A stretch of DNA of 64,000 bases from Streptomyces caeruleatus (GTDB lineage: Bacteria; Actinomycetota; Actinomycetes; Streptomycetales; Streptomycetaceae), in NCBI RefSeq assembly GCF_001514235.1, contig NZ_KQ948941.1, positions 91,777 to 155,776 of the forward strand. Direction: 5' to 3'. This document shows positions 8,573-16,734 of this stretch, one piece after another; position 1 is the stretch's first letter; every line of letters begins with the position of its first letter. The position numbers and the translations under genes are program-made. A model generated the notes under the pieces. That model saw only the letters and a program-made list of their open reading frames with translations. It was not told the DNA's origin and did no database searches.

Positions 8573-9252
8573 GCGGCGGCCGCAGGTGCCTCGGCCGCCG
8601 CCGCCCCGGCCGGGGCCGGAGGTGACCATGGCCGGCCGGCCATGAGGTTGCCGAGGCCGGACCAGGAGAAGTTCATGAGGGTCGCCGCCGCCTCCCGCGC
8701 GGTCACCCCGGGTGTGGCGTTGGCCCAGTCCGCCAGGGACTCGGCCGCGCCGACCAGGGCCTCGGCCAGCCCCGCGACCTCGCTCTCGGGCAGGTCGGGG
8801 TCGCGATGGGCCTCCCGCGCGGCCGCGAGGATCAGCTGCGTCACAAACGCGACGATCCCCGCGCGCATCGCGGCGACCTCGGAGGCGAACGGCTCCCCAT
8901 GGGTGCGGGCCTGGAGGTGCAGAACGGCCCAGCCGTCCGGGTTCTGCGCGGTGTGCGTGAAGAACGCGACGAGCCCTTCCCAGAGTTGCCGGTCGGCCGG
9001 CACATCACGCCGGACCCCGGCCCGGACGGCCTCGGTGAGCGCGGCGGCCTCCCGGCGGATGCAGGCCGTGAAGAGGTCTTCCTTCGAGTTCAGATACAGG
9101 TACACCAACGGCTTGGAGACGCCCGCGAGTTCGGCGATCTCGTCCATCGACGCGGCCATGTACCCCCGTCGGCCGAAGGTCCGCACGGCGGCGTCCAGCA
9201 TCTGCTGCTCACGGACGGCGCGCGGCATCCGCTTGGTCTTCACGGCACCCAT
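8554..9252 (-). CDS. TetR-family transcriptional regulator
   Basis: Repressor-type protein: the N-terminal helix-turn-helix lies at about residues 18-62 (EQQMLDAAVRTFGRRGY ... MDEIAELAGVSKPLVYLYL ... KEDLF) and the rest is an all-helical ligand domain. The C-terminus is Ala/Pro-rich. ATG at 9252 gives a standard TetR length of 232; a start 16 codons upstream is possible but adds a leader unlike the family. It converges on and overlaps the MaoC gene, so it likely controls the neighbouring acyl-CoA genes through the palindromes at 6214-6240, with an acyl-CoA as probable ligand. The target and ligand are inference. Confidence 0.85.
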   Translation of the reverse strand: MGAVKTKRMPRAVREQQMLDAAVRTFGRRGYMAASMDEIAELAGVSKPLVYLYLNSKEDLFTACIRREAAALTEAVRAGVRRDVPADRQLWEGLVAFFTHTAQNPDGWAVLHLQARTHGEPFASEVAAMRAGIVAFVTQLILAAAREAHRDPDLPESEVAGLAEALVGAAESLADWANATPGVTAREAAATLMNFSWSGLGNLMAGRPWSPPAPAGAAAAEAPAAAAHEVSG

Positions 9253-9322
9253 GCCGATTAGCGTACGGGCCAGGAGGGGTGATCCCACCCGGCCCGCCAC
9301 ACATCGCCGCCCGCGCGAACGG

Positions 9323-10663
9323 CTACTCCTCGCCTCTCGCCTCGTCCGCGAACCGCGCCACCTGGTCGATCAACGGCCGCCCCTCGCCCGACGGCAGCGC
9401 CGTCAGCCGGGGCAGCAGCTGCGCGGTGAGCAGGGTGGACAGGGCGGAGGTGTCCGCGCCGGAGCCGTCGGTCCGTACGACCACCGGCTGCGGGGCCTTC
9501 CCGGCGAGCTTCGCGCCCACTTCCAGGCGGCGCCGGGCCAGTTCGTACTGAAGGACCGCGCGGTTGTCCCGGTAGGCCTTGGCGAGGGCACGCTGGGCGC
9601 GGGCCTCGTTCTCGGCGGCGATCAGACCGCTGCGGCCCCGCGTCTCGATCTCGAACCGCACCCGCTGGGCGTTGGTCTCCTGCTGCTCCAGCAGCTGGGC
9701 GACCTCCTCACGGGCCCGGTTCAGCGCGGCCTTGACCTCGACGATCCGGGCGTCCCGCACCTTCTTGGCCCGCTCGATGTCCATGCCCAGCTGGTCGATG
9801 CGGCGCTTGCGGATGAGCCCCCACTCCTGGTCGTACGCCGTGCGCTCCTTGGCGACCCGCTCCCGGGTGGCCAGGTGCTGCTGGTACTGCGCCGGCAGCT
9901 GCACGTCCGGGATGTTGCAGCCGGTGATGCGCACGCCGTAGCCGGAGAGCTGGCGGTTGAGCAGCTCCTGCATGTCGGCCACGTCCGAGCCGCGCAGGTC
10001 GTAGGCGCGCTCGGTGCGCATCTTCCGCGCCCGCTGCCGGATCGCGTCCTGTACGGCGCTGGAGAGCACCAGGTCGAAGTTGCCCGCGCCGATCGTGCGG
10101 ACGAACAGCACGGCGTCGTTGATGCGGAACTTCAGGAAGAACTCGATGGAACGCAGCGGCACGTTCTCCTGCGTCGGGCAGGCCATCACCGGTGCGGAGT
10201 ACGGGATCTCGGTGGCCGTGTCGACCACGAAGTCGACCCGGGACCAGGGGTGCCACAGGTAGTGGCGGCCGGCGTCCAGGGTGCGGACGACGGCGCCGTA
10301 GCGGGTCAGCACGCCGTTGGTGCCCTGCTCGATCTCGACGATCGAGGAGCGCCACCACCACAGCACGCCGATCAGCAGCAGCACCGCGCCGCCGGCGTAG
10401 GACAGGGTGGCGAGGGTGCCGTAGGCGAGGTCCCCGGCGACCGACTCGGACTCCGCCGCGCCCAGCGTCAGCATCAGGCCCATGAACAGGGCGTAGACAC
10501 CGAGCCACAGCGGCAGCATCCACCACAGGCGGCGCCGGTGACGGGGGATGATGACCGGGATCAGGGTGTCGGCCTCGCCGCCGCGCAGCAGCCGCGCGAT
10601 GTCGGCCCAGGGGGCGACCTTCTCGGAGATGACCGACCTGCGCTGGGAACGGGCGGTGCTCAT
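9323..10663 (-). CDS. SPFH/Band 7 domain membrane protein (second of pair)
   Basis: 446 residues. Two N-terminal membrane segments (about residues 48-70 and 85-103) are followed by a stomatin/prohibitin-like SPFH domain (EQGTNGVLTRYGAVVRTLDAGRHY, then FFLKFRINDAVLFV) and a long charged helical region rich in Arg, Glu and Gln that is probably coiled coil. SPFH proteins scaffold membrane microdomains or regulate membrane proteases. The ATG overlaps the stop of the upstream SPFH gene by 4 nt, so the two are translationally coupled and may form a hetero-oligomer. No protease gene lies beside them. A precise function cannot be given. Confidence 0.82.
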   Translation of the reverse strand: MSTARSQRRSVISEKVAPWADIARLLRGGEADTLIPVIIPRHRRRLWWMLPLWLGVYALFMGLMLTLGAAESESVAGDLAYGTLATLSYAGGAVLLLIGVLWWWRSSIVEIEQGTNGVLTRYGAVVRTLDAGRHYLWHPWSRVDFVVDTATEIPYSAPVMACPTQENVPLRSIEFFLKFRINDAVLFVRTIGAGNFDLVLSSAVQDAIRQRARKMRTERAYDLRGSDVADMQELLNRQLSGYGVRITGCNIPDVQLPAQYQQHLATRERVAKERTAYDQEWGLIRKRRIDQLGMDIERAKKVRDARIVEVKAALNRAREEVAQLLEQQETNAQRVRFEIETRGRSGLIAAENEARAQRALAKAYRDNRAVLQYELARRRLEVGAKLAGKAPQPVVVRTDGSGADTSALSTLLTAQLLPRLTALPSGEGRPLIDQVARFADEARGEE

Positions 10664-12300
10664 CGGGTGGTCTCCTCGGCGGTGTCGGAGCCGGCGTCAC
10701 GGGCGTCGTCGCCCGCCGGTGCGGGCTGTTCGGGGACCTGCGGCACCGTCGGCCGGTCGGCGGCCAGCAGCGCGCCGATCTCCGCCTCGCGCGCGGCGAT
10801 CCGCTCGGACACCTCGGGGAGACGCGCCCGCACGGCGGCCATGTCCTCGTCGGTGAACAGTTCCGTGCCCCGCTCGCCGACCAGTTCGCGGGCCAGCTCC
10901 AGGAAGTCGATCCCCGCGTCCGCGGTGCCGCCGATGCGGACCAGGCGCGGCAGGTGGTCGGCGACCTGCTCCAGTGTGTCCAGCACCTGCTGCTGGTAGC
11001 GGTACTCCAGGATCTCCGGGGCCTCCGCGGCGGTCACCGCGCGGATGTCGAGGGCCTGCGCCTCCAGCAGGGCCGCGTTGGCCTTGGCCTCCGACTCGGC
11101 CTGGACGTACCGCTGCCGGGCGAGGGCCTCGGCGCGGTTGGTCTCGCGCTCCACGGCCGTGTCCATCTGCGCCTGGTACTGGGCGATGTCGGCCTGGATC
11201 GCGGACAGGGTCTCCTGGCTGGAGGCGAGTTCCCGGGTGAGGTCGCCCTCGTCCTGCTCCTTGCGGAGCTGGAGCGCGTACTCGTGGGTGTACGCCTCCT
11301 TGGCGACCCGCACCATCTCGGGCGCCGCCAGGTCCATGCGGTAGCGCTGGTCGGAGGGCTCGGCGTGGGTGATGTTGGCGTTGGTGAGCTCGACGGCCGG
11401 GCGGAACTGCTGGTTGAGCTGTTCCAGCAGCCGGCCGGTGTCCTCGCCGACCATGTCGTAGATCCCGGCGGCCTCCTGCTCGTAGATGAGGCTGCGGATG
11501 GTTTCGCTCACCGCGTTACTCAGCTTCTCCTCGAAGCCGCGGACCGCGCCCAGCGTGTAGACGAACTCGGTGGGGTCGCTGATCCGGAACTGGATGAACA
11601 GGTCGATCGACGCCTTCACGCCGCCCCGGGTCGGCGCCTCGCGCACCGGCGCGTTGAACGGGTACTCGATCGTGGTGTTGACGATGTACGACACCCGCTT
11701 CCACGGGCTCAGCAGCACGATCCGGCCGGGTCCGACGACCTTCTCCAGCTTGCCGAACCGGGTGATCAGCGCCTGGCAGCCGTCCGGCACCATGACCATG
11801 CCCTGGCGCCACCAGACGAAGGCGACGGCGAGCAGGGCGATGAGCCAGGAGTGCACGCCGAACAGCGGGTTGGTCAGCACGTCGGCACCGGAGGCTCCCA
11901 CGAGCGCCGCGCCCACCAGGCTCAGCACGAGCAGCGTCAGCACCGGCAGCATGGAGACGATCGAGCGGCCCTTGGGGATCACCATCGGGCAGATGGCGTG
12001 CACCACCTCGCCGCCCTCGCGCACCTGCTCGCTACGGCCGAGCGCCTCCCCGGCCTCGTCCAGCGGCACCGTCTTCTGGCGCATGACGGTGGCGGTGGAT
12101 CCGCCCTGTTCCCGGGCGGCCAGGAAGTCGGCCGGGTCGATGGCCCAGCCCTGCGCGTCGTACTCCTCGCCGCCTTCGCGCGATCCCCGTCCGCCGATCT
12201 GCCGCTGCAGTTCCTCCTGCGCGGCCTTCCGCGGATCGGTGCCGGAGGCGACGGCCTCGGCGACGCGTCGTGCGCCCTGTTTGGCGCGCGCTCGTGCCAC
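10660..12300 (-). CDS. SPFH/Band 7 domain membrane protein (first of pair)
   Basis: 546 residues. An N-terminal cytoplasmic region of about 140 residues is followed by two hydrophobic segments (SMLPVLTLLVLSLVGAALVG and SWLIALLAVAFVWW), an SPFH domain with MVPDGCQALITRFGKLEKVVGPGR, LFIQFRISDPTEFVYTLG, and a coiled-coil tail with many Glu, Gln and Ala. The C-terminal 50 residues are Asp/Ala-rich. It is longer than its downstream partner, with which it shares the same architecture, so the pair likely arose by duplication. The promoter should lie in 12301-12439, where two inverted repeats are seen. Confidence 0.82.
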   Translation of the reverse strand: MARARAKQGARRVAEAVASGTDPRKAAQEELQRQIGGRGSREGGEEYDAQGWAIDPADFLAAREQGGSTATVMRQKTVPLDEAGEALGRSEQVREGGEVVHAICPMVIPKGRSIVSMLPVLTLLVLSLVGAALVGASGADVLTNPLFGVHSWLIALLAVAFVWWRQGMVMVPDGCQALITRFGKLEKVVGPGRIVLLSPWKRVSYIVNTTIEYPFNAPVREAPTRGGVKASIDLFIQFRISDPTEFVYTLGAVRGFEEKLSNAVSETIRSLIYEQEAAGIYDMVGEDTGRLLEQLNQQFRPAVELTNANITHAEPSDQRYRMDLAAPEMVRVAKEAYTHEYALQLRKEQDEGDLTRELASSQETLSAIQADIAQYQAQMDTAVERETNRAEALARQRYVQAESEAKANAALLEAQALDIRAVTAAEAPEILEYRYQQQVLDTLEQVADHLPRLVRIGGTADAGIDFLELARELVGERGTELFTDEDMAAVRARLPEVSERIAAREAEIGALLAADRPTVPQVPEQPAPAGDDARDAGSDTAEETTR

Positions 12301-12364
12301 GGTTCCCCCTTGTGTTCCGATGCCCGTTGGATGCGGGTCCTACTGGTGATACACCGGTCGGCCC

Positions 12365-12389
12365 GATGTGGTTCCAGTCATCCCACATC
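12365..12389. promoter_or_regulatory. Inverted repeat upstream of the SPFH operon
   Basis: GATGTGG (12365-12371) and CCACATC (12383-12389) form perfect 7-bp arms with an 11-bp spacer, 64 bp upstream of the first SPFH start. This fits an operator within the promoter region; the regulator is not known. Confidence 0.4.
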
Positions 12390-12410
12390 ATGATCCGGAC
12401 AAAGGTAAGG

Positions 12411-12439
12411 GGGGTACCCCGCACAGTTACCGATCGGTA
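12411..12439. other. Two adjacent perfect palindromes after the DUF4229 gene
   Basis: GGGGTACCCC (12411-12420) and TACCGATCGGTA (12428-12439) are both perfect palindromes. The second abuts the stop of the minus-strand DUF4229 gene. Palindromes without loops are weak terminators, so a protein-binding site for the SPFH promoter is equally plausible. Confidence 0.4.
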
Positions 12440-12754
12440 TCAGGAAGAGGTCTGGCCCTGCGCCCGGGTCGCCTCGTCGGCCATGTCGGCCACGTCGTCC
12501 TCCTGGCTGCGGTTGGCCTCCAGGTTGGCCTTCACGCGGTCGACCTTCTGCACGATCTGGACGGACGCGCGGTCACGTTCCTTGCGCAGGACGACGAAGC
12601 TGATCGGGGCCGAGATCACCAGGGCGAGCAGGACGATCCACATGCCGTTGGAGTCGCCGAGGCCGCGCGGCGCGACGCCGGAGTAGACGAGGCCCCAGAC
12701 GACCACGAGGCAGCCCACGAAGATCCCGAGGCGCATCAGTGTGTAGCGGAGCAT
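12440..12754 (-). CDS. DUF4229 domain small membrane protein
   Basis: 104 residues: two transmembrane segments (LGIFVGCLVVVWGLVYSGV and IVLLALVISAPISFVVL) separated by a short loop, then a conserved basic/acidic tail with LRKERDRASVQIV and KVDRVKANLEANRSQEDD. This is the usual layout of the actinobacterial DUF4229 family, whose function is unknown. ATG at 12754 is selected because it begins directly before the first membrane helix; the open frame extends upstream but in Arg/Pro-rich, non-conserved sequence. It lies next to the menaquinone block; a link to respiration is only inference. Confidence 0.78.
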   Translation of the reverse strand: MLRYTLMRLGIFVGCLVVVWGLVYSGVAPRGLGDSNGMWIVLLALVISAPISFVVLRKERDRASVQIVQKVDRVKANLEANRSQEDDVADMADEATRAQGQTSS

Positions 12755-12840
12755 CTCAATCCACTCTTCCGATTCCAAAAAGGGCCGTTGCCCAGTGAAG
12801 CACGCGCGGCCCTCGATCTTGCAGGGGGGTCGGCGGGCCG

Positions 12841-13368
12841 TCAGCCGAGGGGCAGCAGCATGATCACGTCGTCCCGGTCGTCGCCCGGCTCGACCCTGAT
12901 GGCGCCCGGGATCCGGCCGACCTCCTTGTAGCCGCAGGAGCCGTAGAACCGCTCCAGGCCGAGGCCGCCCCGGCAGGTGAGCCGCAGCGCCTCGATGCCG
13001 TCGAAGGCGCGGGCCTCCCGCTCGGCGGCCGCCAGCAGGTCGCGACCGTAGCCCTTGCCCTGGTGCCGGGGGTGCACCATCACCGTGTAGAGCCAGGCCC
13101 AGTGGGTCATCAGCCGGTGGGTGTTGAAGGTGAAGAACGCCGTCGCGACCACCTCGCCCGCCTCGTCGCGCCCGACCAGCAGCCTGGTGCGGCCGTCGGC
13201 CATCGCCGCGAGGTGGTGCAGCAGCTCCGGCCGGATCGTCTCCCGTGTCACGGGCGGCACGAAGCCGACGGCCCCGCCCGCGTTGGAGACTTCGGTCCAC
13301 AGGTCGAGGATGCCGTCGCGCAGGGCGGGGGTGACGGCCGGGTCGAGGGTGAAAGTAAGGGACACCAC
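12841..13368 (-). CDS. GNAT-family N-acetyltransferase
   Basis: 175-residue acetyl-CoA-dependent acyltransferase. Seen: the acetyl-CoA binding loop VHPRHQGKGYGRDLL (V-x-x-x-x-Q/R-G-x-G motif) near residue 100, preceded by the strand WLYTVMV, and a C-terminal GLGLERFYGSCGYKEVGR typical of the fold. The substrate (small molecule or protein N-terminus) cannot be told from sequence. It starts GTG at 13368 and stands alone, 13 bp downstream of the UdgX stop on the same strand, so it may be co-transcribed with udgX. Confidence 0.85.
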   Translation of the reverse strand: MVSLTFTLDPAVTPALRDGILDLWTEVSNAGGAVGFVPPVTRETIRPELLHHLAAMADGRTRLLVGRDEAGEVVATAFFTFNTHRLMTHWAWLYTVMVHPRHQGKGYGRDLLAAAEREARAFDGIEALRLTCRGGLGLERFYGSCGYKEVGRIPGAIRVEPGDDRDDVIMLLPLG

Positions 13369-13381
13369 GCCATCGTAACCA

Positions 13382-14044
13382 TTACGACAGGGCTCGTGCC
13401 GCCACTTTCAGATCGGAGACCAGGCCCTCGTAGGCCGCCTTGCGGTCCGCGTCGTCCCGCGCCCGCAGCACCGACGACGGATGCACCGTGGCCACCAGCT
13501 TCTCAGGCCGGCCGTGGACCTCCCGCTCCAGCAGCGCCCCGCGTGCCTCCCCGACCCGGAACGACGATCCCAGAAGCGCCTTGCCCGCGGTGGCGCCCAG
13601 GATCACGATCAGCTCGGGCTCGACAACGGCCAGCTCGGCGGCCAGCCAGGGCCCGCACGCCGTCATCTCACGCAGGGTGGGCGCCTTGTGGATGCGGCGC
13701 TTGCGGGGCTCGGCCTGCGTGAACTTGAAGTGCTTGACGGCGTTGGTGACATAGGCCTCGCCGGGATCGATCCCGGCCTCCGCGAGAGCCCGGTCGAGGA
13801 GCTTGCCGGCGGGCCCCACGAAGGGCTTGCCCTGCCGGTCCTCCTGGTCGCCGGGCTGCTCGCCGACGAGCATCACGCGCGCGTGGGCCGTCCCGGCGCC
13901 GAACACCGTCTGTGTGGCGTCCCGGTGCAGCGGGCAGCCCCGGCAATCGGCGGCGGCCCGGCGCAGCGTGGGAAGGCCCCGGGCCCCCTCCGGGACGAAC
14001 GGTTCCGCGGTGTAGGCGTCCTCAGGCGCTCGGGTGGTCACCAT
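13382..14044 (-). CDS. udgX: Uracil-DNA glycosylase family protein of the UdgX type
   Basis: Excises uracil from DNA; UdgX proteins are known to stay covalently attached to the abasic product through a histidine. Seen: motif GEQPGDQED at residues 61-69, the KRRIHK loop at 115-120 (the UdgX-specific insertion; His119 would be the crosslinking residue) and a C-terminal HPSSVL motif. Candidate iron-sulfur ligands are C34, C37 and C130; I do not see the expected fourth cysteine after C130. 220 residues from ATG at 14044; upstream codons are a poor, Pro-rich extension overlapping a repeat element. It sits between mqnE and the GNAT gene. Confidence 0.88.
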   Translation of the reverse strand: MVTTRAPEDAYTAEPFVPEGARGLPTLRRAAADCRGCPLHRDATQTVFGAGTAHARVMLVGEQPGDQEDRQGKPFVGPAGKLLDRALAEAGIDPGEAYVTNAVKHFKFTQAEPRKRRIHKAPTLREMTACGPWLAAELAVVEPELIVILGATAGKALLGSSFRVGEARGALLEREVHGRPEKLVATVHPSSVLRARDDADRKAAYEGLVSDLKVAARALS

Positions 14045-14098
14045 GGCGTCCGAGTACCCGCCGCAGGGACTCGGACCCATGTCGTCCGCGGGTGCGTG

Positions 14099-14145
14099 GG
14101 GGCTGGTCGCGCCCACGCGGCGGAGCCGCATATCGACACAGCCCC
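14099..14145. repeat. Streptomyces-type nested hairpin element between mqnE and udgX
   Basis: GGGGCTG (14099-14105) pairs with CAGCCCC (14139-14145) around an inner hairpin GCGGC-GGA-GCCGC (14117-14129). The text closely resembles a repeat I recall in intergenic regions of many Streptomyces genomes. It could terminate mqnE transcription. The claim of genome-wide repetition is from general knowledge, not visible here. Confidence 0.6.
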
Positions 14146-14183
14146 GCGCCCCTGGAGGTGGGGACAGTCCCGCCCCCCGCACA

Positions 14184-15347
14184 TCAGACCCGCATCGGCT
14201 GCGGCGACTCCCGGCGCGCCGGATCCGGGCCCTCGTACTCCCGGATGATCTCGTAGCGCGTGTTCCGCTCCACCGGCCGAAAGCCCGCGTCCCGGATCAG
14301 GTCCAGCAGATCCTCACGGGTCAGCTTGTTCGGAGTGCCGTAGTTGTCGGCGTCATGCGTGATCTTGTACTCGACGACCGAACCGTCCATGTCATCGGCG
14401 CCGTGCTGGAGGGCCAGCTGGGCGGTCTGGACGCCGTGCATCACCCAGAAGACCTTGACGTGCGGGACGTTGTCGAAGAGCAGACGGGAGACGGCGAAGG
14501 TCTTCAGGGCCTCCGCGCCGGTCGCCATCTGGGTGCGCGCCTGGAGGCGGTTGCGTACCTTGCCGTCCTTCATGTCGACGAAGTCGTGCTGGTAGCGCAG
14601 CGGGATGAAGACCTGGAAACCGCCGGTCTCGTCCTGGAGCTCACGCAGGCGCAGAACGTGGTCGACGCGGTGCCGCGGCTCCTCGATGTGGCCGTAGAGC
14701 ATGGTGCACGGGGTCTTCAGACCCTTCTCGTGCGCCAGGCGGTGGATGCGGGACCAGTCCTCCCAGTGGGTGCGGTGGTCCACGATGTGCTGACGGACCT
14801 CCCAGTCGAAGATCTCGGCGCCACCGCCGGTCAGCGACTCCAGGCCCGCGTCGATCAGCTCGTCCAGGATCTCGGAGGCGGACAGGCCGCTGATCGTCTC
14901 GAAGTGGTGGATCTCCGTCGCCGTGAAGGCCTTCAGCGAGACGTCCGGGAGGGCGGCCTTGAGCTCCCGCAGCGAGCGCGGGTAGTAGCGCCAGGGGAGG
15001 TTCGGGTGCAGGCCGTTGACGATGTGCAGCTCGGTGAGGTTGTCCGACTCCATCGCCTTGGCGAGCTTGACGGCCTCTTCGATCCGCATCGTGTACGCGT
15101 CCTTCTCCCCCGGCTTGCGCTGGAAGGAGCAGTACGCGCAGGAGGCCGTACAGACGTTCGTCATGTTGAGGTGCCGGTTGACGTTGAAGTGGACGACGTC
15201 GCCGTTCTTGCGCGTCCGCACCTCGTGCGCGAGCCCGCCGAGCCACGCCAGGTCGTCCGACTCGTACAGCGCGATGCCGTCCTCACGGGACAGCCGCTCA
15301 CCGGAGCGGACCTTCTCCTCCAGCTCGCGCTTGAGCCCGACGTCCAT
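14184..15347 (-). CDS. mqnE: Aminofutalosine synthase MqnE (radical SAM)
   Basis: First committed futalosine-pathway step: joins the chorismate-derived enolpyruvyl benzoate with S-adenosylmethionine to give aminofutalosine for menaquinone synthesis. Seen: radical SAM cluster motif C66-x3-C70-x2-C73 in NVCTASCAYCSF, the HIVNGLHP strand, FTATEIHHF, GLESLTGGGAEIF and TPCTMLYGH segments that are typical of MqnE. 387 residues. ATG at 15347 has GAGAGG seven bases upstream. It heads a series of menaquinone genes on the same strand, together with ubiX, mqnP and ubiD homologues. Confidence 0.95.
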   Translation of the reverse strand: MDVGLKRELEEKVRSGERLSREDGIALYESDDLAWLGGLAHEVRTRKNGDVVHFNVNRHLNMTNVCTASCAYCSFQRKPGEKDAYTMRIEEAVKLAKAMESDNLTELHIVNGLHPNLPWRYYPRSLRELKAALPDVSLKAFTATEIHHFETISGLSASEILDELIDAGLESLTGGGAEIFDWEVRQHIVDHRTHWEDWSRIHRLAHEKGLKTPCTMLYGHIEEPRHRVDHVLRLRELQDETGGFQVFIPLRYQHDFVDMKDGKVRNRLQARTQMATGAEALKTFAVSRLLFDNVPHVKVFWVMHGVQTAQLALQHGADDMDGSVVEYKITHDADNYGTPNKLTREDLLDLIRDAGFRPVERNTRYEIIREYEGPDPARRESPQPMRV

Positions 15348-15428
15348 GCGTGCACCTCTCCTAGACAGACTTCGTCAACCGTACTCCCCCACCCTCCGGG
15401 CGGCGGGACCCCCGAACGCGCTCCGCGC

Positions 15429-15884
15429 CTACGCCTCTTCAGGCAGTTGCCCGACCCGGTTCTCCCACTTGGTGGAGAGCACGATCGTCGTACGGGTCCG
15501 GGAGACGCCCACGGTGCCGCTGAGCCGTCGGATGATCTTCTCCAGGCCGTCCACGTCGGCCGCGCGCACCTTGAGCATGTACGAGTCGTCGCCCGCGATG
15601 AACCAGCAGTCCTCGATCTCGCCCAGGTCGCGCAGGCGGTTCGCGACGTCCTCGTGGTCGGTGGCGTCGGAGAGGGAGATGCCGATCAGCGCGGTGACGC
15701 CGAGGCCGAGCGAGGCGGCGTCGACGGTGGCGCGGTAGCCGGTGATGACGCCGGCCGCCTCCAGCCGGTTGATGCGGTCGGTGACGCTGGGTCCCGACAG
15801 GCCGACGAGGCGTCCCAGCTCCGCGTAGGAGGCCCGGCCGTTCTCCCTCAGGGCCTGGATGAGCTGCCTGTCCACCGCGTCCAT
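15429..15884 (-). CDS. Lrp/AsnC-family transcriptional regulator
   Basis: 151 residues: N-terminal winged helix (DAVDRQLIQALRENGRASYAELGRLVGLSGPSVTDRINRLEAAGVI) and a C-terminal RAM ligand-binding domain with the GDDSYMLKVRAADVDGLE segment. Such proteins sense amino acids or related small molecules and act as dimers/octamers. ATG at 15884 follows GGAAGG; the frame is open 16 codons further but the HTH begins directly at this Met. It lies between mqnE and ubiX on the same strand, so it may regulate them, but it could equally act elsewhere. Confidence 0.88.
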   Translation of the reverse strand: MDAVDRQLIQALRENGRASYAELGRLVGLSGPSVTDRINRLEAAGVITGYRATVDAASLGLGVTALIGISLSDATDHEDVANRLRDLGEIEDCWFIAGDDSYMLKVRAADVDGLEKIIRRLSGTVGVSRTRTTIVLSTKWENRVGQLPEEA

Positions 15885-15966
15885 GCGATTCGAAGCCTTC
15901 CGCTGAAGAGTTCCAGAAGTGATGAGAGTCAAGTGACGAGAGGTACTGCTGCTTGCCCGTCGTGCC

Positions 15967-16641
15967 CTATGTGCCGTTCCCCAGCTCGCCCTTCCACCGC
16001 CGGTACAGCCCGTGCTCGACGCCCGCGGCGTCCAGCACGCGTCCGGCGACGAAGTCCACGAGGTCCTGGATGTGGGTCGCGCCCGCGTAGAAGCCCGGGG
16101 ACGCCGGTACGACGCTGGCGCCGGCGTCGTCCAGTGCGACGAGGTGCCGGAGGGTCTGGCCGTTCAGCGGGGTCTCCCGTACGGCCACGACCAGCTTGCG
16201 GCGTTCCTTGAGGGTGACGCCCGCCGCGCGCTGCAGAAGATCCTTGGACAGCCCGAGCGCGACGCCCGCGACGCAGGCCGTCGAGGCGGGCACGATCAGC
16301 ATGCCTTTGACGGGGTACGACCCGGACGACGGCCCCGCCGCGAGGTCGCCCGCGCTCCAGTGCCGTACGCCTGCGATGTCGACCTCGAAGGTCCCGGGCT
16401 TGCCGTCGGCTCCGCGCGACAGCCATTCGCGCAGGTCGGCCTGCCAGTGGGCGTCCCGGAACGGGATCCCCGTCTCGTCGAGCAACGTGAGCCGTGACGC
16501 CCGGCTGACGACCAGGTCGACACTCTCCCCGGCGGCGAGGAGCGCACGCAGCACCGCGGCGGCGTATGGAGTGCCGGAAGCGCCGGACACCCCTACGATC
16601 CAAGGCGTACGCGGCGTCTCTCCTGGCTTGACTGGGTTCAC
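15967..16641 (-). CDS. ubiX: Flavin prenyltransferase UbiX-like, menaquinone decarboxylase partner
   Basis: Makes prenylated FMN, the cofactor of UbiD decarboxylases. Seen: the FMN-binding start VGVSGASGTPYAA, the SRASR and PASTACVAGVALGLSKDLLQRA regions, LVVAVRETPLN and a FYAGATHIQDLVDFVAGRVLDAAG C-terminal part, all classic UbiX features. 224 residues from GTG at 16641. With the UbiD-like gene at 18816-20273 it should form the decarboxylation step after prenylation of the naphthoate in the futalosine route. Confidence 0.92.
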   Translation of the reverse strand: MNPVKPGETPRTPWIVGVSGASGTPYAAAVLRALLAAGESVDLVVSRASRLTLLDETGIPFRDAHWQADLREWLSRGADGKPGTFEVDIAGVRHWSAGDLAAGPSSGSYPVKGMLIVPASTACVAGVALGLSKDLLQRAAGVTLKERRKLVVAVRETPLNGQTLRHLVALDDAGASVVPASPGFYAGATHIQDLVDFVAGRVLDAAGVEHGLYRRWKGELGNGT

Positions 16642-16734
16642 GACACCGAGCCTATCCGGCGCCGCCGGGTGGGAACCGACCAAGGGGGGCCGGGCGTTCC
16701 CTGGAGGGGACGAGTTGACGGGGGTGGGGTCGCG

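Noticed and set aside
16669..16734. Upstream start of the rhomboid protein
   Set aside because: Adds 22 Gly/Pro/Arg residues unlike the family; the internal ATG at 16735 is more credible.
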